Origin: Myxococcales bacterium
Lineage (GTDB): Bacteria; Myxococcota_A; Polyangia; Haliangiales; Haliangiaceae
Direction: 5' to 3'
DNA: 64,000 nt
Assembly: GCA_016716835.1 (NCBI GenBank)
Contig: JADJUW010000001.1
Location: 2,401,001-2,465,000 of the forward strand
In this document: piece by piece, positions 48,284-56,736 of the stretch
Layout: every line of letters starts with the position of its first letter
Position numbering within the stretch: position 1 is the stretch's first letter
Made by a program: the position numbers and the translations under genes
The notes under the pieces: generated by a model
Databases searched by the model: none
Told to the model about the DNA's origin: nothing
Seen by the model: the letters and a program-made list of their open reading frames with translations, nothing else

Positions 48284-49795
48284 ATGACGAAGTTTAAATG
48301 TCTACTAGGAACAACTTTAATAGCAATTGCAGCCGGAGCTTGCGGTGGCAAGTCTGGCGGCTCATCGGCCGGCGAAACCAAGGCCTCGGGGCCGGTGGAC
48401 TCGGCCTCGATTCCAATGCCTGAGGGCGCGCCAATTATCGCGGAGCTCACGGCGCCGCCCAATGTGCCGCCGCCGATCACGCGCACCACCTCGGCCAAGG
48501 TCATCGTCAACCTCGAGGTCAAAGAGCTCGACATGCCAATCTCTGACGGCGTGTCGTATACCTTCTGGACCTACGGCGGCACGGTGCCGGGCAGCTTCAT
48601 CCGCGTGCGCCAAGGCGACGTGGTTGAGTTTCACCTGCAGAACCACCCAAGCAGCAAGATGCCGCACAACATCGACCTGCACGCCGTCACCGGCCCAGGC
48701 GGCGGCGCGGCCAGCTCGTTTACCGCGCCCGGCCACGAATCACAGTTTTCGTTTCGCGCCATCAACCCCGGCTTATATGTGTATCACTGCGCCACGGCGC
48801 CGGTGCCCATGCACATCGCCAACGGCATGTACGGCCTAATCTTGGTCGAGCCGCCAGGTGGCCTGCCTCCCGTTGATCGCGAGTACTATGTGATGCAAGG
48901 CGACTTCTACACCGTCGGCAAGTACCGCGAGAAGGGCCTGCAACCGTTCGACATGCAAAAGAGCATCGACGAGCACCCAACCTACGTGCTGTTTAACGGC
49001 GCGGAAGGCTCGCTGCTCGGCGACAAGGCGCTCAAGGCCAAGGTCGGCGAGAAAGTGCGCATCTACTTCGGTGTCGGAGGTCCCAACGTCACCTCGAGCT
49101 TCCACGTCATTGGCGAAATCTTCGACCACGTCTACCTAGAAGGCGGCACCAAGACGCAAGAACAAGTTCAAACAACCATGGTGCCGTCAGGCGGCTCTTC
49201 CATGGTTGAGTTCACGGTCAACGTGCCTGGTACCTATGTCCTCGTAGATCACTCGCTGTCACGTGCCTTTAACAAAGGTGCGCTTGGCATGCTAAAAGTC
49301 GAAGGCCCCGAAGACAAGATCATTTACTCGGGCAAAGAGGTCGACTCGATGTACCTTAGCGACAAGGCCGACTCGGCCTCGGGCGCCGCCGTTGGTGCGG
49401 CCGCGGCGGCTTCGGCCTCGGGCTCGCTCACGCTTGAGCAACAAATGGCGGCTGGCAAGGCGCTGTTCGCCGGCACCTGCTCGGCTTGCCACCAAGTCGA
49501 AGGCCAAGGCGTGCCGTCGGTATTTCCGCCGCTCGCCAAGAGCGACTGGATGGCCAAGGCAACCGCGGTCGAGCTTGGCGGCATTATCCTCAACGGCCTC
49601 ACCGGCAAGGTGGTCGTCAACGGCGCCGAGTACAACGGCGTCATGCCGCCTCTGTCTCACATGACCGACGACGACATTGCCAATATTCTGACCTACGTCG
49701 GCAATAGCTGGGGCAATAAAAAGGGGCAGATCACGCAGGCCGATGTCGCCAAGGCGCGGGCGACGACGCCGCGCCCACCCGGCGCCGGCCACTGA
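48284..49795 (+). CDS. nirK: Copper nitrite reductase fused to a C-terminal cytochrome c domain
   Basis: A 503-residue exported protein that reduces nitrite to NO. The signal peptide ends near Cys20 (LIAIAAGACGGKSG), probably a lipoprotein. Two cupredoxin domains carry all copper ligands: type 1 His128, Cys169, His177, Met182 (MPHNIDLHAV, VYHCATAPVPMHIANGM) and type 2 His133, His168, His323 (LVDHSLSRAFNKGA). The catalytic Asp131 and His274 (TSSFHVIGEIFD) are also present. An Ala/Ser-rich linker (362-382) leads to a class I cytochrome c with CSACH at 399-403 and a Met in VMPPLSHM. The tethered cytochrome would feed electrons to type 1 copper. ATG at 48284; the site before it is weak (GGAAA). 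Confidence 0.93.
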   Translation: MTKFKCLLGTTLIAIAAGACGGKSGGSSAGETKASGPVDSASIPMPEGAPIIAELTAPPNVPPPITRTTSAKVIVNLEVKELDMPISDGVSYTFWTYGGTVPGSFIRVRQGDVVEFHLQNHPSSKMPHNIDLHAVTGPGGGAASSFTAPGHESQFSFRAINPGLYVYHCATAPVPMHIANGMYGLILVEPPGGLPPVDREYYVMQGDFYTVGKYREKGLQPFDMQKSIDEHPTYVLFNGAEGSLLGDKALKAKVGEKVRIYFGVGGPNVTSSFHVIGEIFDHVYLEGGTKTQEQVQTTMVPSGGSSMVEFTVNVPGTYVLVDHSLSRAFNKGALGMLKVEGPEDKIIYSGKEVDSMYLSDKADSASGAAVGAAAAASASGSLTLEQQMAAGKALFAGTCSACHQVEGQGVPSVFPPLAKSDWMAKATAVELGGIILNGLTGKVVVNGAEYNGVMPPLSHMTDDDIANILTYVGNSWGNKKGQITQADVAKARATTPRPPGAGH

Positions 49796-49844
49796 CCGAG
49801 ACAGAACGCATTGAGTGGGCCAGAGACAATAATAGACGCGGTGT

Positions 49845-49927
49845 ACGGCTTCGCGAGCCTCGTTACAGCCAGACGGCTGCGCCTGCCGCATCGCGCATCC
49901 CTGCGAAGCCGTGGCCTGGCTGTGACG
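49845..49927 (+). ncRNA. Pseudoknot-shaped RNA element after nirK (candidate)
   Basis: Two interleaved helices can form. Stem 1 pairs 49845-49854 (ACGGCTTCGC) with 49903-49912 (GCGAAGCCGT), ten Watson-Crick pairs. Stem 2 pairs 49861-49872 (CGTTACAGCCAG) with 49916-49927 (CTGGCTGTGACG), twelve pairs including one G-U. The order 1-2-1'-2' is that of an H-type pseudoknot, not nested hairpins. It begins 50 bases after the nirK stop and ends 98 bases before the SUMF1-like gene. It could be a 3' UTR element, a cis regulator of the downstream pair or a small RNA. I know no family that fits. Confidence 0.4.
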
Positions 49928-49953
49928 AAACACAAGTGTACGATTCCAGCATT

Positions 49954-49971
49954 CGGACACTAGCGTGTCCG
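49954..49971 (+). terminator. Hairpin CGGACAC-TAGC-GTGTCCG (terminator or operator)
   Basis: A perfect 7-bp stem with a 4-base loop, followed by only a weak T-rich stretch (TTCTGTTATCTGCTTTT). It may end nirK transcription. The arms contain the GTCCG/CGGAC words of the iterated palindrome but in the opposite order and with different spacing. Confidence 0.45.
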
Positions 49972-49988
49972 CGTTCTGTTATCTGCTT

Positions 49989-50019
49989 TTGAAAATTTCT
50001 TCATTGATGCGACTATAGT
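49989..50019 (+). promoter_or_regulatory. Possible promoter before the SUMF1-SCO pair
   Basis: An AT-rich patch, unusual for this DNA, holds TTGAAA (49989-49994) and TATAGT (50014-50019), 19 bases apart and seven bases before the ATG at 50026. With spacing longer than ideal and a very short leader, this is only suggestive. Confidence 0.3.
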
Positions 50020-50025
50020 TAACAT

Positions 50026-50820
50026 ATGGCTAAACTCTTGTTAATTGTGCTGGTTGGCCTCGTGCCATTGGCCGCGGCATCTGCACCAGCGATAACAAAG
50101 CCAACACCGCCGCCCGGCATGATCGCCGTGCCAGGTGGTATTTATCGGCCCGCGTTTCCAACCTCGCCGAGCGAAAACGAGGTGGCGGTGACGCCATTTT
50201 TTATCGATATCACGCCGGTCACCAATCGCCAGTATGCGGCGTTTGTCGCGGCAAACCCCATGTGGCGGCGCAGCCAGGCCAAGCGCCTGCTGACCGACGA
50301 GGGTTACCTTTCGCACTGGGTCAGCGACGTGGGGGCGAAGCCGGCCGGCGCTGACGTACCGGTGGTGCACGTGAGCTGGTTTGCCGCCAAGGCGTACTGC
50401 CGATGGAAGGGCGCGCGCCTGCCGCTGGAACGCGAATGGGAGCTGCTCGCGGCCGCCAGCGACACCGCCGCCGATGGCGCCAAGGATGAGGCCATGCAGC
50501 GCCGCATCCTGGCGTGGTACGCGCGCCCAACTGGGCCCTTGGGCCGCGTTGGGGAAGGCGAGGCGAATTTCTTTGGTGTGCACGATTTGCACGAGCTGGT
50601 GTGGGAGTGGGTGTACGATTTTGGCTCGGCGCTGGTGACCTCCGATAGCCGCGACCAAGGCGATGCCTCGCGCAGCCGCTTTTGCGGCGCAGGCTCAGCG
50701 CAGGCGAGCAACCCATCGGACTACGCCACATTCATGCGGCTGGCATTTCGCTCCAGCCTTCAGGCCGCATACACCACGCCAAACCTTGGCTTCCGCTGCG
50801 CCAGGAGCATCTCGCCATGA
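50026..50820 (+). CDS. SUMF1/formylglycine-generating-enzyme-like exported protein
   Basis: A 264-residue protein with a signal peptide (KLLLIVLVGLVPLAAASA). The FGE-sulfatase fold is clear: MIAVPGGIYRPAFP, VTPFFIDITPVTNRQYAAFV, VPVVHVSWFAAKAYCRWKGARLPLEREWE, GVHDLHELVWEWVYDFGS, and NLGFRCARSI at the end. Catalytic Cys of true formylglycine enzymes are not both evident. Such proteins recur beside nirK and nosZ genes, but their role is unclear. It overlaps the SCO-like gene by four bases (ATGA). Confidence 0.85.
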   Translation: MAKLLLIVLVGLVPLAAASAPAITKPTPPPGMIAVPGGIYRPAFPTSPSENEVAVTPFFIDITPVTNRQYAAFVAANPMWRRSQAKRLLTDEGYLSHWVSDVGAKPAGADVPVVHVSWFAAKAYCRWKGARLPLEREWELLAAASDTAADGAKDEAMQRRILAWYARPTGPLGRVGEGEANFFGVHDLHELVWEWVYDFGSALVTSDSRDQGDASRSRFCGAGSAQASNPSDYATFMRLAFRSSLQAAYTTPNLGFRCARSISP

Positions 50821-51482
50821 AACACCTTATTACGATTCTAGGCGCGGCCTTGGCTCTGGCGAGTTGCAAGTCAAAGGCCAAGGCCCCCGCCGACGCCGCA
50901 CCACCGCCTAAGCCACCCGTGGTCATGATGGGCGAGGCCGCCGCGCCGCTGAGCGAGCACTCGATTTATGATTTACCGTTTGTCGCGCTCGATGCTGGTG
51001 GCAACAAGATTGCCCTCGATGCGCTGCGCGGCAAGCCGGTCCTTATCTCGATGTTTTACGCCTCGTGCAAGGCCGCCTGCCCGATGCTGATCGCTTACAC
51101 CAAGCGCATCATGGAGGCGGTCGACGAGCCGCTGCGCAGCGAGCTGCGCGTGCTGATGATAAGCTTCGATGCGGCGCGCGATAACCCAGCCGCGCTGACG
51201 CACTTGGCGGCCGAGCAAGGCCTTAACGCCCAGTGGCTGCTCGCGGCGGCCGAAGAAGACCAGGCGCGCGAGTTGGCGGCGATCTTAGGCATTAAATATC
51301 GCGTGATCGAGAACAACGAGTTCTATCACACGTCGGTGATCACCGCGCTCGACCGCGAAGGTCGCCCACTGGCGCGGCTCGAGGGCCTCTCCGGAGAGAT
51401 CGACGCCTTCGTCGCGACGGTGCAGCGCACGGCGATGGCGGCTGAGGCCGCTGCTGTCAAACCAGCCGCAACCCAACCATAG
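50817..51482 (+). CDS. SCO1/SenC-family copper chaperone lipoprotein
   Basis: A 221-residue lipoprotein; the ATG at 50817 overlaps the upstream stop. Signal KHLITILGAALALASC (lipobox LASC). The SCO thioredoxin fold has PVLISMFYASCKAACPMLIAY, copper ligands Cys-x3-Cys (CKAAC), LRVLMISFDAARDNP, and the ligand His in NNEFYHTSVITALDREG. It is distinct from the membrane-embedded SCO in the reductase operon. Location after nirK suggests it loads copper into NirK or the CuA site. Confidence 0.87.
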   Translation: MKHLITILGAALALASCKSKAKAPADAAPPPKPPVVMMGEAAAPLSEHSIYDLPFVALDAGGNKIALDALRGKPVLISMFYASCKAACPMLIAYTKRIMEAVDEPLRSELRVLMISFDAARDNPAALTHLAAEQGLNAQWLLAAAEEDQARELAAILGIKYRVIENNEFYHTSVITALDREGRPLARLEGLSGEIDAFVATVQRTAMAAEAAAVKPAATQP

Positions 51483-51488
51483 TCCACG

Positions 51489-52307
51489 CTACAGCGTGTA
51501 CGAAAACCACAACTGCACGGCGCGAAAGTCGGCGCCCAGGGCCGCCTCGGGCAAGCCGCCTATCATCTTGCCAAAGGTCCAAGAGGCGCCAACGGCCGCC
51601 GTCTTGCTCATCGCATAGGTACCAAAAAAGCCTAGCGACGTCGTCCAGTTGTCGCCAAAGCCATCGAGCGGGCCCTTGATGCCGGTCGCAGCGCCGACGG
51701 CGACCTCGGGCGTGGCCTTGTAACTCACCGCCACTGGGACCCAAAGGCTGTCCTTATTTTGCGGCTTTGGCGCGTCCGGATCGCGCTCGGTCACGGCGAC
51801 GAGCACGCTCGGTGAGGTCAACACGACCATCTTGCCCGCGGTGTAGCGAAATTTTGCGCCGAGCTTGGCCGAATAAAACGAGGCGTCGAGGTTGAGCGCG
51901 TGCACACCAGCATTCAGCGCTAGCGAGGCCGGGCCGGTCTTGACGCCATAGAGCGCCTCGACGCCAACATTGTTATAGATCGAGACGCAGCCGTCCTCTT
52001 GTGCCGCAAGGCACAGGCCGCCACCGGCCGCGCCGCGAAACCCGGTGGTCAAAAACGTCGAATGCACCAGCATGACCGTGAGGTCGTCGCTCACGCCATA
52101 CGAGATGTCCGGCGCCAGCGAGAACGGCTTGCCGACGAGGTCTTTCGACATATTGATTTCAGCCGTCGCCGTGACATTTACTTTGCCCGCATCAAGCGTA
52201 AGCCCCGGCCCTGCGAGCGCAACCGACGGCAACGCCGCGATCGCGGTGACCGCGGCCAGTGAGCCCAGTGAGGCAAGCGAGGCTTTCAGCAAATTCTTCG
52301 TCTTCAT
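51489..52307 (-). CDS. Outer-membrane beta-barrel-like protein in the denitrification island
   Basis: A 272-residue exported protein. The ATG at 52307 is chosen because GGAG (52314-52317) stands six bases before it. The signal peptide is KASLASLGSLAAVTAIAALP, cut after VALA. The mature part alternates hydrophobic and polar residues in strands (LTVMLVHSTFL, ALYGVKTGPASLALNAGVHAL, WVPVAVSYKA, TTSLGFFGTYAM) and ends AVQLWFSYTL, an outer-membrane barrel-like C-terminus. An operator-like palindrome lies 176 bases upstream. It might be a nitrite channel or an assembly factor, but this is inferred. It ends six bases from the convergent SCO gene. Confidence 0.7.
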   Translation of the reverse strand: MKTKNLLKASLASLGSLAAVTAIAALPSVALAGPGLTLDAGKVNVTATAEINMSKDLVGKPFSLAPDISYGVSDDLTVMLVHSTFLTTGFRGAAGGGLCLAAQEDGCVSIYNNVGVEALYGVKTGPASLALNAGVHALNLDASFYSAKLGAKFRYTAGKMVVLTSPSVLVAVTERDPDAPKPQNKDSLWVPVAVSYKATPEVAVGAATGIKGPLDGFGDNWTTSLGFFGTYAMSKTAAVGASWTFGKMIGGLPEAALGADFRAVQLWFSYTL

Positions 52308-52422
52308 AAGCTTCTCCATTTGAGCCATAGCAAAGCAATTCCGGTGCCATAGCCAGCCCGACGTGCGGCTTCATTTCGCGTCTACCTAGGTTCAAACCAC
52401 GCACTGCTTGCGTTTGGCTGCT

Positions 52423-52445
52423 ATGCGCGCGAATTTTGCGCGCAT
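52423..52445. promoter_or_regulatory. Inverted repeat ATGCGCGC-N7-GCGCGCAT upstream of the barrel gene
   Basis: Perfect 8-bp arms around GAATTTT, between the barrel gene start (52307) and the TGACA palindrome (52483). It could be an operator or a terminator of the divergent side. No T run follows. Confidence 0.35.
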
Positions 52446-52482
52446 TTGAAAGCCACCGCCAAACCGCGCACGCGGATGGACA

Positions 52483-52494
52483 TGACAAATGTCA
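52483..52494. promoter_or_regulatory. Putative Crp/Fnr-family operator TGACA-AA-TGTCA, third copy
   Basis: Context ATGAC-AAAT-GTCAT, the same palindrome as at 47923 and 48073 with the central pair reversed. It lies 176 bases before the barrel gene and just past the end of the GST gene. It extends the presumed regulon to the right edge of the island. Confidence 0.5.
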
Positions 52495-52506
52495 TTTGCG
52501 AGCGGG

Positions 52507-53244
52507 CTAGATTGCGGCGGCTTTGCGCGGCTGACGGCGCTGCTCGCAAACCCAATCACGCCACGCCAGCAACCGCGCATGTTTTAAGGCGAGTTCGTCA
52601 TCGCGCCACACCGCGCGCGAGGCCGGGCCTCGTTTGGCGTATGTATCCGACACCGGCTCGACGGCCTCCAGCATGGTGGCCACGGCGATGTCCGCAAACG
52701 AAAACTCGCCGAGCAAGAAGCTTGTCGTTGAACTCACGGCCTGCTCCGCAGCCGCGAGTGCACCGATTAGCGCGTCGCGACCAGGCGCCGGTTGGTATTT
52801 TGCTTGCGTCTGCTTGGCGATGGCGCGCGCAATAGGCCGAGCATACCGCGCCAAGGCCGCCGGCATCGCACCGCGGCTTGCCTCGTCGAGCGCGGCGTCG
52901 GAACGAAGCAGTTTTTCGATCACGTGGCCACGCCCATATTGCAGCGCAAGATCGCAGCGTTCGTGCCATGCCTTGGTTGCCGTGGCGTCCAAAAATAGCG
53001 GGGCTCCGGATCCGTGTTGCTCTGCCCACTGCGCGATGGCCCACGAGTCCTCAACGGCAGCACCATCGACGAACAGTACCGGTACCGACACTACCCCAGT
53101 CCGGCGACGCAAACGCCAGCGCAGGCCGATGGCCCCGATCCCCGGGGCGTACTCGCGATACGTAAAGGGCAGCTGATGGTGCTGAAGCGCCCATTTTGCC
53201 TTGTGAGTCCACGGCGAATAGCTGATGCCGAGAAGTTCCAACAT
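52507..53244 (-). CDS. Glutathione S-transferase-like protein
   Basis: A 245-residue protein starting at the ATG at 53244 (MLELLGISYSPWTHKAKWAL). The thioredoxin-fold N-terminal domain has SYSPWTHKAKWAL with the catalytic-loop Ser, then VVSVPVLFVDGAAVEDSWAIAQW, where VPVL and the ESxAI-like turn bind glutathione. The C-terminal helical domain contains FLLGEFSFADIAVATMLE, the conserved N-capping/hydrophobic staple region. The substrate is unknown. It is unlikely to belong to the denitrification regulon as it reads the other way into the operator. Confidence 0.85.
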   Translation of the reverse strand: MLELLGISYSPWTHKAKWALQHHQLPFTYREYAPGIGAIGLRWRLRRRTGVVSVPVLFVDGAAVEDSWAIAQWAEQHGSGAPLFLDATATKAWHERCDLALQYGRGHVIEKLLRSDAALDEASRGAMPAALARYARPIARAIAKQTQAKYQPAPGRDALIGALAAAEQAVSSTTSFLLGEFSFADIAVATMLEAVEPVSDTYAKRGPASRAVWRDDELALKHARLLAWRDWVCEQRRQPRKAAAI

Positions 53245-53446
53245 GGACAGAGCGTTGCTCACTGCGCCGAGTGGTTCAATCCCAAACCCGGCCGATCGCC
53301 ATCGGCGTCCGGTAACTGGCCACCGCGGTAGCCACACTGGCCAATGATTTAAACAACAGACAATTTATAACATGTAGGATTTATTCGAGCCTGTGCTTGG
53401 ATTCCTGGTATGGCGCCTTGGCCCGGCTCTTGCTTTCAGCAAGGCC

Positions 53447-54289
53447 ATGTCCAACAAACCCTCTACCTGTCCTTCCCGGCATACGTCCCTGCTGCTCGCT
53501 GTGCTGCCGCTCGGCGCCATGGCTTGCCTTTCCTCTGACCCGATGGCCGACCTCGACGCCGCCGAGGACAAGGCCTACGACGCCGGCGCGCTCTACCATG
53601 TCGTTGTCAATGTCGGGGACGAGGACGCCACCCCGCGAACGACAATGTCGACCATTTTCGAGGTCAATCCCGAGGCCGACGAAGAAACCTATACGGCGCA
53701 GCTTGAAGATTTCGAAGACAACTGCCCGCCGTCATTTCGCAGCGAAGGTGAACCAGGCGTTTGCAAATTGCGCAACCTCTACTACTTTCACGAAGCCACG
53801 GAGACCTCCACAGAGACGCTATTGGTGCCCTATGAGTACAATATTGGCTCGGCAACCGTTGAGTGGTATGCCCGCGGCGACTACCGCGTGCGTTTTCCTT
53901 ACGATCTAAATCCTGATGTCCCCGAGGACACCTCCATCCATGCCGAAACAATTTTCACCCCGGCCTATGGCCATCACTGGGAGACCGCGCTGGAAGGTGC
54001 ATCTGAGGTGCCCGACTTTGTGGGCGAAATCGGCGCACCAAGTGACTTCCTCCTAACCCGTTCACAGGCGGGGCGCCTGACACTCCGCAACCTCGAGGGC
54101 AAGACCATCCGACGCTCGCCTGCGATAACCTACCAAGATCCAGGCTTTGTCTATACGGCACAGGCACACCTCCAATCCGATTCCGAAATCATCGTTCGTG
54201 GCTGGCACGAGGAGGGCACGAAGCGCGTTTATGTCTACGACCTCATGATCAGCATGACCGCCTTGCTAGACGCCCAAGCAAATGACTAA
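53447..54289 (+). CDS. Lipoprotein, unknown function
   Basis: A 280-residue protein starting at the ATG at 53447. It has a lipoprotein signal with a hydrophobic core (LLLAVLPLGAMAC). The mature protein is acidic and beta-rich, with ALYHVVVNVGDEDATPR, a Cys pair NCPPSF/GVCKL, VEWYARGDYRVRFPYDLNP, FLLTRSQAGRLTLRN and RVYVYDLMISMTAL. No family recognised. Confidence 0.72.
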   Translation: MSNKPSTCPSRHTSLLLAVLPLGAMACLSSDPMADLDAAEDKAYDAGALYHVVVNVGDEDATPRTTMSTIFEVNPEADEETYTAQLEDFEDNCPPSFRSEGEPGVCKLRNLYYFHEATETSTETLLVPYEYNIGSATVEWYARGDYRVRFPYDLNPDVPEDTSIHAETIFTPAYGHHWETALEGASEVPDFVGEIGAPSDFLLTRSQAGRLTLRNLEGKTIRRSPAITYQDPGFVYTAQAHLQSDSEIIVRGWHEEGTKRVYVYDLMISMTALLDAQAND

Positions 54290-54451
54290 GCCAATCAAGC
54301 GCTAATCGTGCGCCGGCGCACGTGCGCGCGCAGCTTGCATGCCCATGGCAAGTCGACTGGCCACACCGCGCATGGCGGCTCATTTGTAACATTTGCGCCG
54401 CCTGCCAAAAATATGCGGCGCAAACGTCATCGGACATGTTAGGTGGCTCCC

Positions 54452-55414
54452 ATGAGGCCAACCCTATTCGCCCCCGTTACCGCCGTGGTTGCGTCCCTCG
54501 CCCTCGCCGCGTGCCTATACAGCCCCGATGTCGCCGACCAGCCCGGCGAAGTAACGGCCCCAGGCGACGACAAGGCGGCGACGCAGGTGCTGCCCGTCAT
54601 GCTGGCGTGCTCGCCACTTTTCGAGCAATCGCGGATTACCGCTGACTCGGTCTTCATCGATGGCAATATTTTGAAGGCCCAGCTTGTGCATGGTGGCGGC
54701 TGCGGCACACATAAGTTTACCGCCTGTTTTCTTTCGGATCCGATCGAAGCGTGGCCCAACGATGAGACCGGCGGCGATGTGTTGGTGTCGCAAATTGGCA
54801 TCCAGCACGAAACCGACGACGTCTGCGAGGCGCTTCGGGTTTCCGACGTTCAAATCGACTTAGGCAGCCTTGCAGCGCTCTACCGCGCCGAATGGGGCGA
54901 TGCTGGGCACGCCCTGACGATCGACATTGGCGGTGGGTTTGACACCATCACCGCGGAGCTCATCATTGGCGAGGCTTCTGATTTCGAGGCTGGCCTGCGC
55001 GAAGCGGCGGAGGGCGCGGTGTACGTCACCGAGATGGACTCTTCGCCAGCCTATGTCGAGGCCGCGAACATTGGCACTACCAACCCTACAATCCGCAAAA
55101 TTAAGACGCAATTTGGCGTCTCGTCATCGCACCCAGTCAAGGCCTTTTCTCGCACCGCGGCGCTTGCTTGGTTGGCCCAGCGCCCCGCATTTTCTGAAGA
55201 CGACGATGCTTCGGATGCGGCGTGGATGAAACTGCGCACCTATATCGCAGACACCCTCGGCAGCTCGCTGCGCATGTATCGCATTGGTCCCGTCGCACCG
55301 TCCACGGACATCGACGACAGCCCCGACCAGCATGGCCACATCTACCTTTTTGTGGGTAAGGACCCGGCCGACCCAGCGCACCTCGTCGGCTTCTACGTGC
55401 GCGACCTGATCTAG
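54452..55414 (+). CDS. Lipoprotein, unknown function
   Basis: A 320-residue protein. The ATG at 54452 is preceded by AGGTGG (3-base spacer; a GTG at 54443 is also possible). Signal peptide FAPVTAVVASLALAAC. The first domain has disulfide-type Cys (LACSPLFEQ, GGGCGTHKFTACFL, DDVCEALR) and the theme TLTIDIGGGFDTITAEL. The second half contains KIKTQFGVSSSHPVKAFSR and ends YLFVGKDPADPAHLVGFYVRD. No assignment. It sits 17 bp upstream of the propeller-like gene. Confidence 0.72.
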   Translation: MRPTLFAPVTAVVASLALAACLYSPDVADQPGEVTAPGDDKAATQVLPVMLACSPLFEQSRITADSVFIDGNILKAQLVHGGGCGTHKFTACFLSDPIEAWPNDETGGDVLVSQIGIQHETDDVCEALRVSDVQIDLGSLAALYRAEWGDAGHALTIDIGGGFDTITAELIIGEASDFEAGLREAAEGAVYVTEMDSSPAYVEAANIGTTNPTIRKIKTQFGVSSSHPVKAFSRTAALAWLAQRPAFSEDDDASDAAWMKLRTYIADTLGSSLRMYRIGPVAPSTDIDDSPDQHGHIYLFVGKDPADPAHLVGFYVRDLI

Positions 55415-55431
55415 CACCGTAGGCTGCCGCG

Positions 55432-56700
55432 ATGAACCCAGTCAGCCGACCGTTGCAGCTTTGCCAACACCTCGCGGTAGAACCCGACGACTACACCATG
55501 TGGTTCACGGGGATTGGCCTGAACACCAACTGGGTGTGTGGGCCCTGCGCCAAGGCGTATCCTGCCGAGCCGCGCTGGGAACTCGTATCCGACGCATGGT
55601 TTGCAGAACATTGCGACGACTATTGCGACGGGGTCTGCGGACAGCCAGAAGTACTTACTCGCGCGACGTCTGGGCATTTTGTTCATGAAGACCTTGAGAT
55701 GGTTGATGCACCGTCGATTGTCGATGCAGGTCAAGGCGCTGGATCGTCATGGATTCTGTTGTTGCGGGGCGGTGAGCTGCGCGCACTTGACGTGTCGAGT
55801 GGTACGGTCGCGTTTTCACATCTCATTCGCGAACTCGGCTTCGAGGTCGACGAGCAATGCGGTCTGTGCGTTTCGCCTGCAGCCGACTACGCTGTAATCT
55901 ATCAAGGCTCGGGGTCGCGGGGTGCGCTTGTCGACCTAGCCACCGGCGCTGCCATCAGACAAATCGATCGCGGCGACTACCGACCGCAGAACAGCGTATT
56001 TCCCGTTGCTTTTGCCCGTCAGGATGAGCGCACGTTGCTCGTCTGCGGAAGTGATTGGAATCGGCTTGAGCTCATCGATGTCGCGGCTAATCGCGTCCTG
56101 AGCGATCGACCGCCCATCATCTACAGTAGCAGCGAGCCCCCCGAACACTATCTAGACTACTTTCATGGCTTGTTGTCTGTCTCGCCCGATAGCACACACA
56201 TCGTCGACGGTGGCTGGGTATGGGGGCCTGCAGGAAAAATACAGACATGGAGCCTCGTGGCGTGGCGAACAAACCCGTGGGAGTCGGAGTCTGGTCCGAC
56301 GCTAAAAACGCTCACTTTTCGCCATTACCATTGGGGCGGTGCTGTTGCATGGATCGACGGCAATACGGTTGTCGTCTACGGTTGGGGTGACGACGACGCT
56401 TGGTTGGTGCCAGCGGCGCTGTGCTACGACGTTCGCTCTGGTGAACTCCTGCGCTGGTTCGCCGGCCCGCAGATTCGCCCGCCTCGCGCTTGGCCGCCAC
56501 GCGTGCTCGCCGATTCGCTTATCTTCGACCACCATCTGTTCGCAGTTAGCGATACCGAAGGCACGACGGTTTGGGACGTCGGCACCGGCGAGCGCATCGC
56601 CGCCGATCCGTCCTTGCGGCCGCGCCGTTATCACCGCAGCCGCCGCGAATTTTTGACCTTTAGCGCAACGGGGCTCCGGCTCAGCCGCTTCGTGCCGTAG
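55432..56700 (+). CDS. Beta-propeller-like cytosolic protein, unknown function
   Basis: A 422-residue protein with no signal peptide. The N-terminal ~70 residues contain a putative zinc knuckle-like set of Cys (LCQHLA, WVCGPCAKAYP, HCDDYCDGVCGQ). The rest shows repeated blade-like strands: ALDVSSGTVAFSHL, GALVDLATGAAIRQID, LELIDVAANRVLSD, CYDVRSGELLRWF, TVWDVGTGERIA. This is reminiscent of WD40/PQQ-type propellers. No enzyme motif is seen. Confidence 0.68.
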   Translation: MNPVSRPLQLCQHLAVEPDDYTMWFTGIGLNTNWVCGPCAKAYPAEPRWELVSDAWFAEHCDDYCDGVCGQPEVLTRATSGHFVHEDLEMVDAPSIVDAGQGAGSSWILLLRGGELRALDVSSGTVAFSHLIRELGFEVDEQCGLCVSPAADYAVIYQGSGSRGALVDLATGAAIRQIDRGDYRPQNSVFPVAFARQDERTLLVCGSDWNRLELIDVAANRVLSDRPPIIYSSSEPPEHYLDYFHGLLSVSPDSTHIVDGGWVWGPAGKIQTWSLVAWRTNPWESESGPTLKTLTFRHYHWGGAVAWIDGNTVVVYGWGDDDAWLVPAALCYDVRSGELLRWFAGPQIRPPRAWPPRVLADSLIFDHHLFAVSDTEGTTVWDVGTGERIAADPSLRPRRYHRSRREFLTFSATGLRLSRFVP

Positions 56701-56736
56701 CCGGAGTAGGAGCACGAGCGTCGCGAAGCGGTTCCC

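Noticed and set aside
52385..52405. GGTTCAAACC resembling a tRNA T-loop
   Set aside because: The flanking bases cannot form a T stem and no acceptor or anticodon stem is nearby.
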